A DNA stretch of 64,000 bases from CAVYPR01 sp963770505 (lineage in GTDB: Bacteria; Actinomycetota; Acidimicrobiia; Acidimicrobiales; RAAP-2). This document shows positions 8,389-16,459 of this stretch, in pieces (position 1 is the first letter of the stretch; each line of letters begins with the position of its first letter). The notes under the pieces were generated by a model that was not told where the DNA came from, made no database searches, and saw nothing but the letters and a program-made list of their open reading frames with translations. Where the stretch lies: positions 1,178,001 through 1,242,000 of the forward strand of contig CAVYPR010000001.1 of assembly GCA_963770505.1 (NCBI GenBank), in the 5' to 3' direction. The position numbers and the translations under genes are program-made.

Positions 8389-9536
8389 CTACCGCCAGCC
8401 CGAGCCGGTGAGCCGCTCGGCCACCAGGGCGAGGCGCTCCATGGGCTGGACCACGGCGACGCGCACGTGGCCCCGGCCGGCCTCGCCGTAGAGGTCGCCG
8501 GGGCTGACCAACAACCCCCCCGCCTCGGCCAGGTCGGCGGCGAGCGCCCAGCCGTCGGCCCAGCGGGCGGGGACCGGGACCCACAGGTAGAAGCCGCCGG
8601 CCGGCAGGTCGACCGGGCACCCCGCCGCGGTGAGGGCGCCGGCCAGGAAGCGCAGCCGCTCGAGGTAGCGCTCCCGCTGGGCGGCCACGTGCTCGTCGTC
8701 GGCCAGGGCCACCGCCGAGGCCGCCTGGACCGGGCCGGGCACCATGAGGCCGGCGTGCTGGCGCACCGAGCGCAGGTACCCCACCAGCTCGGGGTCGCCG
8801 GCGTAGAAGCCGGCCCGGACCCCGGCCAGGTTGGACCGCTTGGAAAGGGAGTGCGCGGCGACCACGCCCTCGGTCCCGGTCTGGAGGACCGAGCGCGGGG
8901 GGCCGTCCCAGGTGAACTCGGTGTAGCACTCGTCGGAGAAGACCGGGACCTCCCGCCGGCGGCCCCACTCGGCCGCCACCGCCAGGTCGGTGAGCCCACC
9001 GGTGGGGTTGGCCGGCGAGTTCACCCACAAAAGGAGGGCCCGCCCGGCCTCGGCCGGCGACACCGCGCCCAGGTCGAGGCCGGAGCCGTCGGGACGGGCC
9101 GGGGGGACGGCCACGGCCCGGCAGCCGGCCAGGGCCGCCCCCATGGCGTAGGTGGGGTAGGAGATGGCCGGGTAGAGCACCGTGTCGCGCGACGGGTCGC
9201 GCAGCCGCAGGTACTGCGGGGTCGAGGCCACCAGCTCCTTGGTGCCGACGCAGGCCGCCACGAGCGAGGGGTCGATCGCCACCTCGAACCGGCGGCGCAA
9301 CCAGTCGGCCGCCGCCCGGCGCAGAGCCGGCCCCCCGGCCGAGGCCGGGTAGCCGCGCTCGGTGCCCGAGACCGCCAGCGCCCGCACCACCGCGGCGGGG
9401 GCGCGTCGCAGGGCGTCCCCACCGAGCAGTCGACCACCCCGCCGGGGAGCGCCTCGGCCAGCGCCTTCAGCTCGGCCAGGCGGTCGTAGGGGTAGGGGGG
9501 CGGCTGGAAGCCGCCGCGCACGCCCACCGTGGTCAC
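8389..9536 (-). CDS. dapC: N-succinyldiaminopimelate aminotransferase DapC (frameshifted)
   Basis: A fold-type I PLP aminotransferase of about 382 residues. The N-terminus from GTG 9536 reads MTTVGVRGGFQPPPYPYDRL; downstream are VNSPANPTGG, FSDECYTEF and the PLP-lysine motif HSLSKRSNLAGVRAGF, with the C-terminal substrate Arg in RVAVV. The family fits DapC, which aminates N-succinyl-2-amino-6-ketopimelate, and dapD and dapE follow at once. The frame breaks near 9403: after GTPCDAPP one base is missing, and the shifted frame continues AAVVRALAVSGTERGYP. A sequencing error is the simplest cause. The GTG start overlaps the hflX stop (GTGA). Confidence 0.88.
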
Positions 9537-11656
9537 GCCGGGGCCGCCACGAACTCTTTGAAGCGCGACCGGCCGGCCTCATCCAGCACGACGTGGACCC
9601 GCGCCGCCTCGTCGCCCGCGCTCTGGCCCACCACCTCGCCCTCGCGGTGGACGGCGGCCAGCACGTCGCCCCGGGCCCAGGGGATGACCAGCTCCACCAC
9701 CCGGTCGGCCACCCGCAGCCGGTCGGCCACGGCGCGCAGCAGGTCGTCGACGCCTTCGCCGGTGCGGGCCGAGACGCAGACCGCACCCTCGGTCACCTTG
9801 GCCAGGCGGGCCGCCTCGGCCGAGGCGTCGGCCTTGTTCACCACCACCAGCTCGGGGACGTCCCCCGCCCCGATCTCGGCCAGCACCGCCCGCACGGCGT
9901 CCATCTGGCCCTCGGGGTCCGCCGCCGAGCCGTCGACCACGTGGACCACCAGGTCCGACAGCCGGACCGACTCGAGGGTGGAGCCGAACGCCTCGACCAG
10001 TTCGTGGGGGAGCTTGCGGACGAACCCCACGGTGTCGGTCACCAGCACGGTCTCCCCCCCGGGGAGGGCGAACTGGCGGGTTCTCGGGTCCAAGGTGACG
10101 AAGAGGCGGTTCTCGGCCGGGACCCCGGCGTCGGTCAGGCGGTTGAGGAGGGTCGACTTGCCGGCGTTGGTGTAGCCCACCAGGGCCAGCTCGCGGTGGC
10201 GGCCGCGCGCCCGGGACCGGCGCTGGAGGTGGCGGGTCCGCTCCACCCGGCGCAGGTCGTCCTCGAGGCGGTGCATGCGGCGGACCAGGCGCCGCCGGTC
10301 GACCTCGAGCTGGGTCTCGCCGGGGCCGCGGGTGCCGATGTGGCCGGCCTGCTGGCTGAGGGAGAGCCCGCGCCCGCGCAGGCGGGGCAGGCGGTAGCGC
10401 AGGAGGGCCAGCTCGACCTGGGCCTTGCCCTCGATGCTGCGGGCGTTCTGGGCGAAGATGTCGAGGATCACCGCCGTGCGGTCGATGGCCGTCCGCCCCA
10501 GCTGCTTCTCCAGGTTCCGCTGCTGGGCCGGCGACAGCTCGTCGTCGAAGACCACGGTGTCGGCGTCGACCTCCACCGAGAGTGCCGCCAACTCGGCCGC
10601 CTTGCCCCGGCCGACGAAGGTGGCGGGGTCGGGCCGGTCGCGGCGCTGGACGACGCGGGCGGCCACGTCGGCCCCGGCCGTGTCCACCAAGAGGGCCAGC
10701 TCGTCCAGGTTGGCCTCCACCGCCTCGGGGTCGGTGCCGGGGAAGACCACCCCCACCAGCACGATCCGCTCGCGGAACGACCGGTCGATGAGGGTGCCGG
10801 GGAGCGGCGCGCTCGATCTGCCCCCGTCGGCGAGCGAGGCCGGCTCCACCTCTACCCGGGCCACCCGGCGCACCGGGCCGGCCAGCTGCACCGGGTCATC
10901 GGCGGTCGGCCCCAGCCACACCTCGAGCGTACCGCCGGGGTTGTCGACCAGGACGTGGTCGCCCACCAGCCCCCAGCCCCGGGCCACGGCCGCCGCCGCG
11001 CAGCTCCCGGTGCCGCAGGCCAGGGTCTCGCCCACCCCGCGCTCCCAGACCCGCAGCACCAGCCGGTCGCCACCTGACCACGACACGAACTCGACGTTGA
11101 TGCCCCCCTCGTGGTGGGCCTCGAGCCGGGGGCCGACCTCGCCCACCTCGATCGTGGACGGGTCCTCGGCCCCCACCACCACCAGGTGGGGGTTGCCCAC
11201 CTCGACCTCCCGGGCCCGGTGGCCGGCCAGGGCGTGGGGCCGCTCCTCGCCGAGGCGCACCGCCCCCATCTCCACCCGGGCCCAGCCGTGGCCGGGCCGC
11301 TCGCCCGGCTGGTAGGAGACGGCGCGGACCCCGGCCACCGTGGCCACGGTGAAGTCGGGGGGCTGGACCAGCCCGGCCTCGACCGCGGCCTGGGCCAGGC
11401 AGCGCATGCCGTTCCCGCTCATCTCGGCCTCGCTGCCGTCCGCGTTGCGCAGCACCATCGACAGGTCGGCCCCTGTGCGCCCGGGCCCGGCCACGATGAC
11501 GCCGTCGGCCCCCACCCCGAGGTGGCGGTCGCACACGGCCCGGGCCAGCGCCGCCGTGAGGCGAAGGCTCCCCTCGGGGTCGAGCGCCACCAGGAAGTCG
11601 TTGCCCGCGCCCTCGTGCTTGCTGAGGGCGAGCGTGGTCCCGGCGGTCCTGGCCAT
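9533..11656 (-). CDS. dapF-hflX: Diaminopimelate epimerase DapF fused in frame to GTPase HflX
   Basis: One uninterrupted frame of 707 residues. Residues 1 to about 270 are DapF, which epimerises LL- to meso-diaminopimelate: KHEGAGNDF, first catalytic Cys in SGNGMRC, second in ACGTGSCAA. After a short linker (about 271-290) residues to 707 are HflX, a ribosome-binding GTPase that rescues and splits stalled ribosomes: N-terminal domain from TLIDRSFRERIVLVGV, glycine-rich RLRGRGLSLSQQAGHIG, G1 GYTNAGKST near 495, G3 DTVGFVRKLPHELVEAF, G4 NKAD. The two genes are normally separate neighbours. A GTG near 10842 could be an internal hflX start, and a one-base error could have removed a dapF stop (a TAG exists there in another frame), so fusion is possible but unproven. 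Confidence 0.85.
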   Translation of the reverse strand: MARTAGTTLALSKHEGAGNDFLVALDPEGSLRLTAALARAVCDRHLGVGADGVIVAGPGRTGADLSMVLRNADGSEAEMSGNGMRCLAQAAVEAGLVQPPDFTVATVAGVRAVSYQPGERPGHGWARVEMGAVRLGEERPHALAGHRAREVEVGNPHLVVVGAEDPSTIEVGEVGPRLEAHHEGGINVEFVSWSGGDRLVLRVWERGVGETLACGTGSCAAAAVARGWGLVGDHVLVDNPGGTLEVWLGPTADDPVQLAGPVRRVARVEVEPASLADGGRSSAPLPGTLIDRSFRERIVLVGVVFPGTDPEAVEANLDELALLVDTAGADVAARVVQRRDRPDPATFVGRGKAAELAALSVEVDADTVVFDDELSPAQQRNLEKQLGRTAIDRTAVILDIFAQNARSIEGKAQVELALLRYRLPRLRGRGLSLSQQAGHIGTRGPGETQLEVDRRRLVRRMHRLEDDLRRVERTRHLQRRSRARGRHRELALVGYTNAGKSTLLNRLTDAGVPAENRLFVTLDPRTRQFALPGGETVLVTDTVGFVRKLPHELVEAFGSTLESVRLSDLVVHVVDGSAADPEGQMDAVRAVLAEIGAGDVPELVVVNKADASAEAARLAKVTEGAVCVSARTGEGVDDLLRAVADRLRVADRVVELVIPWARGDVLAAVHREGEVVGQSAGDEAARVHVVLDEAGRSRFKEFVAAPA

Positions 11657-11662
11657 CTGTCC

Positions 11663-11668
11663 ATTCTC
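11663..11668 (-). promoter_or_regulatory. Leaderless -10-like element for dapF-hflX
   Basis: GAGAAT on the minus strand, 6 bases before the ATG at 11656, in the same arrangement as the other leaderless candidates in this window. The first base departs from T. Confidence 0.35.
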
Positions 11669-11727
11669 GCGCCCGCAGGCGCCGGGCCGTGCAGGCGACC
11701 CGAGGGCCGGCCCGGGAGACGGGGAGG

Positions 11728-12069
11728 TCAGTAGCCCTCGCCGTCGAGCAGCCGCTTGGTGTTGGGCGCCCCCACCTGGCCGATGGCGTCGAGGGACTCC
11801 ATGAGGGCCTCGCCCTCGTCGTACTGCGAGGACCCCTCCCCGGTGCGCAGGAGGTCCGAGCCGTCGGTGGCCGTCGGGGCCTCCTCGATCCGCTGGGGCT
11901 CGGCGACGAAGGGCCCGTCGGGCGGGTCGTCGTAGGACTCGACCTCGCCGTCGCGCACCAGCTTGGTGGGCCGGCCGGCCGACAGCCAGCGCGCCTCGTG
12001 GAGCGCGAAGGGGTCGGTGAACCAGCCCTCCTCGTCCTCGTGCTCGTCCGGCGGCGGCAGGTGCGTCAT
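11728..12069 (-). CDS. Small acidic conserved hypothetical protein
   Basis: A 113-residue soluble protein starting at ATG 12069 (MTHLPPPDEHEDEEGWF) and ending GEGY. It is rich in Asp, Glu and Pro. The best ordered part is WFTDPFALHEARWLSAGRPT, residues about 16-35, followed by KLVRDGEVESYDDPP. There are no cysteine clusters, signal peptide or membrane segment. Codon use matches the neighbours and the frame is clean, so it is probably a real gene. I do not recognise the family and give no function. It lies alone between dapF-hflX and the PhyH-type gene, all on the minus strand. Confidence 0.65.
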   Translation of the reverse strand: MTHLPPPDEHEDEEGWFTDPFALHEARWLSAGRPTKLVRDGEVESYDDPPDGPFVAEPQRIEEAPTATDGSDLLRTGEGSSQYDEGEALMESLDAIGQVGAPNTKRLLDGEGY

Positions 12070-12189
12070 GGGGCTCGGACCTCGGTCATCGAATGGGCGG
12101 CCGTCCCGCCCGCGTCCCGCCAGCCTACCGATCCTCCGGTCCGACGAGAAGGGTCCGCCGCGCCGCCCGCACGCCCGGCGCGGCCCGCC

Positions 12190-13182
12190 TCACCGGCCGG
12201 ATTCGGCCAGCGCCTCCCTCCAGGGGGAGAGGTCGAGCGCGGGGTAGCGCTTCGCCGTCTCGTCCAAGAGCTCGTCGGTCCAGATGGGGTGGCCCGGCCC
12301 GGGAAAGCCGAACAGGGCGAGTTCGCGCACGGTCGAGCCCTCGACGAACTGCGTCCAGGGCTCTCCGGTCGAGCGGGACTGCTGGGTGTCGTAGCCGATC
12401 CACTCGTGGTCGGCCCGCCTGAAGCAGAGCCCCAGGGTGAAGCGGGCGGTCTTGGCGCCCCCGAAGGCCGCGCCGCGGTGCCAGACGTCGGAGCGGTAGG
12501 CGAGGTACGAGCCGCGCACCCCGGGTGCCGGCCGCTCCGCCTCGTAGATGGCCTTGTTCATGTTCGGCAGGATCACCGGGTAGGGGGCGTCGACGCCGGC
12601 CGAGTCGCGCGCCGAGACCACCAGCGTCGGGTTCTCGCTCTCGGTGACGTCGTTCAGGTACAAGAACCCCGTCAGGTTCCACCACGGCGCGTGGCCGACG
12701 GCCGGGAGCCACGAGTGGTTGCGGTCGGTGTGCATCGGCTGCTCGTAGTTGGTGAGCCCGGCGTACTTGGCCGCGGCGTGGGCTTGGTAGAGGCGGATGT
12801 CGTCGCTGCCGAGCGCCCGCTCGGCGAAGTCGACCAGGGAGGGGTGGACGCACAGGCGGTTGAGCCGACCCGACCCGGCGAAGGGGAAGGCCCCCATCCA
12901 CTGCTGCTGTGCGGGGCGGAACCCCGGGCCTTCGGCCGGCCACTCGTAGGCCTCCTTGGGCAGGAGCGGGTGTCCCCGCCGCCGCTCCAGCTCGCCCTCG
13001 GGGTCGGCGAAGTACTCCTCGACGCTGGGGAAGAGGAGCTCGAGGTCGTCGGCGGCGGCGTCGATCTCCTCGGTGCCGATCAACCCGTCGAGCAGCACCC
13101 AGCCCTCCTCGCGCCAGGTGGCCAGCTCGTCGTCGGTCGCCACCCTCGAGGCGGTGGTGGTGGGGGTGGGGTTCTCGTTCAT
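12190..13182 (-). CDS. Phytanoyl-CoA dioxygenase (PhyH) family protein
   Basis: A 330-residue Fe(II)/2-oxoglutarate oxygenase-like protein starting at ATG 13182. The iron-binding facial triad is visible: His and Asp in MHTDRNHSW near residue 170, and the distal His in SDVWHRGAAF near 245; an Arg that could hold 2-oxoglutarate follows in ARFTLGLCF. Family members hydroxylate lipids, halogenated compounds or small metabolites, and the substrate cannot be read here. CACAAT lies 6 bases before the ATG, suggesting a leaderless transcript. It ends 120 bases before the small acidic gene and starts next to the miaA stop. Confidence 0.85.
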   Translation of the reverse strand: MNENPTPTTTASRVATDDELATWREEGWVLLDGLIGTEEIDAAADDLELLFPSVEEYFADPEGELERRRGHPLLPKEAYEWPAEGPGFRPAQQQWMGAFPFAGSGRLNRLCVHPSLVDFAERALGSDDIRLYQAHAAAKYAGLTNYEQPMHTDRNHSWLPAVGHAPWWNLTGFLYLNDVTESENPTLVVSARDSAGVDAPYPVILPNMNKAIYEAERPAPGVRGSYLAYRSDVWHRGAAFGGAKTARFTLGLCFRRADHEWIGYDTQQSRSTGEPWTQFVEGSTVRELALFGFPGPGHPIWTDELLDETAKRYPALDLSPWREALAESGR

Positions 13183-13186
13183 GGCG

Positions 13187-14131
13187 TCATTGTGGCCCAC
13201 CGGGCACGGGCCGCCCCGCATCGAGCTCGGCGCAGAGGGCGGACAGCGGGTCGCCGTCGGGCTCGAGCCAGGCGATCCGCGGGTCGCGGCGGAACCACGA
13301 CCGCTGCCGGCGGGCGAAGGCGCGGGTGCGCCGCACGGCCTCTGCGACGCACTGCTCCAGCGGCACCTGCTCTTCGACGTGGGCCAGGAGCTCGCGGTAG
13401 CCGAGGGCCTGGCGGGCCGTGCGCGACAGCCCTCCCGCCCGCCCGGCCAGGGCCCGCACCTCGTCGAGCAGTCCCTCGTCCAGCCAGCGGTCGAACCGCT
13501 CGGCGATCCGGCGATCGACCTCGGCCGGCTCGGTGGCCAGGCCGAGCTGCACCACCGCGGTCGGCGGGTAGGCGGTGAGCCCGGGGCCGAACGAGGAGAA
13601 CGGCCGACCCGAGCCGAGCGTCACCTCGAGGGCGCGCAGCACCCGGCGGCGGTTGGTCGGCGTCGTGCGCGAGGCGGCCAGCGGGTCGAGGTCGGCCAGG
13701 CGGGCGTAGAGCGCGTCGAGGCCCCCCGGCCGGTCGGCCTCGGCCGCCAGCTCGGCCGCCACCTCGGGCCAGCGGCCCGGGATGTCGAGGTCGTCGACGA
13801 CCGACCGCAGGTAGAGGCCGGTCCCCCCGACCAACAGGGCCCGTCGCCCGCGGGCGGCGATGTCGGCGATGGCCGAGCGCGCCGCGGCCTGGAAGGCCGT
13901 GACAGTGAACTCCTCACCCGGGTCGGCCAGGTCCAAGAGGTGGTGGGGGACCTCGGCCCGGGCCGCGGCGGAAGGCTTGGCCGTGCCGATGTCCATGTCG
14001 CGGTAGACGGTCATCGAGTCGACGCACACCAGCTCGACGTCGCCCAGCCGCCGCGCCGCCGCCAGGGCCAGTGCCGACTTCCCCGAGGCCGTGGTCCCAA
14101 GCAGGGCCACCGGCCCTCGCCGGGGGCTCAA
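13187..14131 (-). CDS. miaA: tRNA dimethylallyltransferase MiaA
   Basis: A 314-residue enzyme that attaches the dimethylallyl group to A37 of tRNAs reading UNN codons. Visible features: P-loop LLGTTASGKSALAL at residues about 10-23, the DSMTVYRDMDIGTAKPS motif with the catalytic Asp, GGTGLYLRSVVDDLD, and the RQRSWFRRDPR C-terminal tRNA-contact stretch. The start is taken as TTG 14131, which overlaps the miaB stop (TTGA); a GTG seven codons later (14110) would leave almost no residues before the P-loop strand. It follows miaB, the enzyme for the next modification step on the same base. Confidence 0.92.
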   Translation of the reverse strand: MSPRRGPVALLGTTASGKSALALAAARRLGDVELVCVDSMTVYRDMDIGTAKPSAAARAEVPHHLLDLADPGEEFTVTAFQAAARSAIADIAARGRRALLVGGTGLYLRSVVDDLDIPGRWPEVAAELAAEADRPGGLDALYARLADLDPLAASRTTPTNRRRVLRALEVTLGSGRPFSSFGPGLTAYPPTAVVQLGLATEPAEVDRRIAERFDRWLDEGLLDEVRALAGRAGGLSRTARQALGYRELLAHVEEQVPLEQCVAEAVRRTRAFARRQRSWFRRDPRIAWLEPDGDPLSALCAELDAGRPVPGGPQ

Positions 14132-15516
14132 CCGGCGGCGACCGGGATCCGCCGTCGGTGCCGGGGGCCGGCCGTCACCGAGCGCAGCACCCCGGTCAGG
14201 TGGTGGGGGGCGGCCCCGGTCACCTCCACCTCGGCGAAGGAGCCGGGGGCCGGGGCCGGTCCGGGGCCCGGGGCGAAGTGGACGATCTTGCCCTGGCCGG
14301 TCCGGGCCGAGGTCACCGAGGGGTCGCGGCGGCTCGGCCCCTCGACCAGCACCTCCTCCACCCGCCCCACCCGGGCCTGGTGGCGGGCGAGGGCCGAGCG
14401 CTCGACCACGACCAGCAGCCGCTCGAACCGCTCGGCCACCACCTCGGGGGGGACGAAGTCGTCCTCCATGGCGGCGGCCCGGGTGCCCGGCCTCGGCGAG
14501 AAGATGAAGGTGTAGGCCCCGTCGTAGCGGGCCTCGGCCACCACCTCGAGCGTGCGCTCGAAGTCGTCGTCGGTCTCCCCGGGGAAGCCGACGATGACGT
14601 CGGTGGTGACGGCCAGGTCGCCAACGGCCTGGCGGGCCGAGTCGAGGCGGTCCAGGTACCGCTCGGCCGTGTAGCCCCGGCGCATGGCCGAGAGCACCCG
14701 GTCGCTCCCGGACTGCAGCGGCAGGTGCAGCTGGTCGCAGACGGCCGGGATCTCGGCCATGGCGGCCACGGTCTCGGGCCGGAGGTCCTTGGGGTGCGGG
14801 CTGGTGAAGCGGACCCGGCGGATCCCCTCGACCTCCCCCACCGCCCGCAGCAGGTCGGCGAAGAGCGGCCGGCGGCCGGTCAGGTCGCGGCCGTAGGAGT
14901 TGACGTTCTGGCCGAGCAGGGTCACCTCGACCACCCCGCGCCCCGCCAGGGAGCGGACCTCGTCGAGCAGGTCCTCGGTGGGCCGGCTGACCTCGGGGCC
15001 GCGCACCGAGGGGACGATGCAGAAGGCGCACGAGTTGTCGCAGCCGGTCTGGATGGTGACCCAGGCGGCGTAGGGCAGCTCGCGGACGGCCGAGAGGGCC
15101 GGGGCGTGGTCGACGTCGGCCGGGTCGGGGGCGTCGAGGATCTCGACCACCGGACCCTCGGCGGCCGCCCGGCGCAGGAGCTCGGGGGCGCGGGCCAGGT
15201 TGTGGGTGCCGAACACCACGTCGACGTGGCCGGCCCGGCGCCGGACCAGCTCGCGGTCCTTCTGGGCCAGGCAGCCCCCGACGGCGATCTGCATCCCCGG
15301 ACGGGCGGCCTGCAGCGACTTCAGGTGGCCCAGGGTGCCGTAGAGGCGGTTGTCGGCGTTCTCCCGGATGCAGCAGGTGTTGAGCACGACCACGTCGGCC
15401 TCGTCCAGGTCGTCGGCCGGCTCCATGCCCTCGGCCACCAGCAGGCCGGCGAGGCGCTCGGAGTCGTGCTCGTTCATCTGGCACCCGAAGGTGCGGATCG
15501 CGAACGTGCGGGCCAC
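14128..15516 (-). CDS. miaB: tRNA-2-methylthio-N6-dimethylallyladenosine synthase MiaB
   Basis: A 462-residue radical SAM methylthiotransferase that converts i6A37 to ms2i6A37. The N-terminal UPF0004 domain has the three auxiliary-cluster cysteines (TFGCQMNEHDSE, NTCCIREN, GGCLAQ). The radical SAM domain carries the CxxxCxxC motif in GCDNSCAFCIVP near residue 165, LGQNVNSYG and LPLQSGSD. A C-terminal TRAM domain ends about residue 450 with an extra basic tail. The start is GTG 15516, 6 bases after TACACT, so the miaB-miaA transcript is probably leaderless. Confidence 0.95.
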   Translation of the reverse strand: MARTFAIRTFGCQMNEHDSERLAGLLVAEGMEPADDLDEADVVVLNTCCIRENADNRLYGTLGHLKSLQAARPGMQIAVGGCLAQKDRELVRRRAGHVDVVFGTHNLARAPELLRRAAAEGPVVEILDAPDPADVDHAPALSAVRELPYAAWVTIQTGCDNSCAFCIVPSVRGPEVSRPTEDLLDEVRSLAGRGVVEVTLLGQNVNSYGRDLTGRRPLFADLLRAVGEVEGIRRVRFTSPHPKDLRPETVAAMAEIPAVCDQLHLPLQSGSDRVLSAMRRGYTAERYLDRLDSARQAVGDLAVTTDVIVGFPGETDDDFERTLEVVAEARYDGAYTFIFSPRPGTRAAAMEDDFVPPEVVAERFERLLVVVERSALARHQARVGRVEEVLVEGPSRRDPSVTSARTGQGKIVHFAPGPGPAPAPGSFAEVEVTGAAPHHLTGVLRSVTAGPRHRRRIPVAAG

Positions 15517-15522
15517 CGCCGA

Positions 15523-15528
15523 AGTGTA
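15523..15528 (-). promoter_or_regulatory. Leaderless -10 element for miaB-miaA
   Basis: TACACT on the minus strand ends 6 bases before the miaB GTG at 15516. The spacing equals that at dapD, thrB and other genes here. Confidence 0.5.
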
Positions 15529-15551
15529 CGCCCGGCCCCGCGCCCTCTTGC

Positions 15552-16436
15552 TCAGTCGACCTCGGCGCCTCGGGCCGGCAGCTCCGCCGCCTCGCCGGTC
15601 ACCAGGCCCACCACGTCGGCGCGCAGCCCCAGCACCCGGCCCGCCACCCCCGCCTCACGCAGCCCCTCCCCGGCGGCGGCCTCGACGGCGCCGAGCCGGT
15701 CCTCGGTGGTGATGGCCAGCAGGCTCGGCCCCGCGCCCGACCAGCAGGCGGCCAGGGCCCCGCCGCCCACCAGGCTGGCCAGCAGCATGGGGGCCTCGGG
15801 GAACAGCGGGCTCCGGTAGTCCTGGTGGAGGCGGTCCTCGGCCGCCTCCCTCACCAGCATGTGGTGGTCGGCCAGGCCGGCCAGGAGCAGCCCCATCCGC
15901 CCCAGGTTGAAGGCGGCGTCCTCCCGGCTCACCTGGGCGGGCAGGACCTGCCGGGCCTTGGCGGTGGGCAGGGCCCGGTCGGGCACCATCGCCACGAAGA
16001 CCAGCGACGGGTCGAGGGAGAGGCGGGCCACCCGCACCGAGCCGCGCACGTGGGAGGCGGCCACCAGCCCCCCCACCACGCTGGCCGCGGCGTTCTCGGG
16101 GTGGCCGTCGACCAGGGCGGCCACGGCCAGCGGGTCACGGGCCCCGGCGGCGGCGGCGGCGGCCGCGGCCAGGGCGGCCGAGGACCCCAGGCCCCGGGCG
16201 ACGGGGATCTCGGAGCGCACGGTGATGGCCAGCCGGTCGTGGCCGGCCACGTCGATGGCCACCCGGGCCGCCAGGTGGCCGGCGTCGTCGGAGAGCCCGG
16301 CGCCCTCACCCTCGCTGCGGACGATGAGGCGGGAGGAGGGCTCGACCTCCACCTCGACGTAGCGGTCGAGGGCCAGGGCCAGCGCGTCGAATCCCGGCCC
16401 GAGGTTGGCCGAGGAAGCAGGGGCCCGGGCGCGCAT
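15552..16436 (-). CDS. thrB: Homoserine kinase ThrB
   Basis: A 294-residue GHMP kinase phosphorylating homoserine on the threonine branch. Features: N-terminal APASSANLGPGFDALALAL, the ATP-binding glycine/serine loop PVARGLGSSAALAAA near residue 85, HPENAAASVVGG, and the C-terminal GHMP motif GGGALAACWSGAGPS. A run of eight Ala follows the ATP loop. Start ATG 16436 lies 6 bases after TAGGCT. It is a single gene between the carboxypeptidase and miaB, with no thrC or hom neighbour in the window. Confidence 0.93.
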   Translation of the reverse strand: MRARAPASSANLGPGFDALALALDRYVEVEVEPSSRLIVRSEGEGAGLSDDAGHLAARVAIDVAGHDRLAITVRSEIPVARGLGSSAALAAAAAAAAGARDPLAVAALVDGHPENAAASVVGGLVAASHVRGSVRVARLSLDPSLVFVAMVPDRALPTAKARQVLPAQVSREDAAFNLGRMGLLLAGLADHHMLVREAAEDRLHQDYRSPLFPEAPMLLASLVGGGALAACWSGAGPSLLAITTEDRLGAVEAAAGEGLREAGVAGRVLGLRADVVGLVTGEAAELPARGAEVD

Positions 16437-16442
16437 CCCCTG

Positions 16443-16448
16443 AGCCTA
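16443..16448 (-). promoter_or_regulatory. Leaderless -10 element for thrB
   Basis: TAGGCT on the minus strand ends 6 bases before the thrB ATG at 16436. Confidence 0.5.
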
Positions 16449-16459
16449 GGCGAGGCCCG

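Noticed and set aside
12070..12189. A promoter or small RNA in the 120-base gap before the small acidic gene
   Set aside because: No TANNNT at the usual distance, no clear hairpin and no ribosome site could be supported; nothing definite is seen there.
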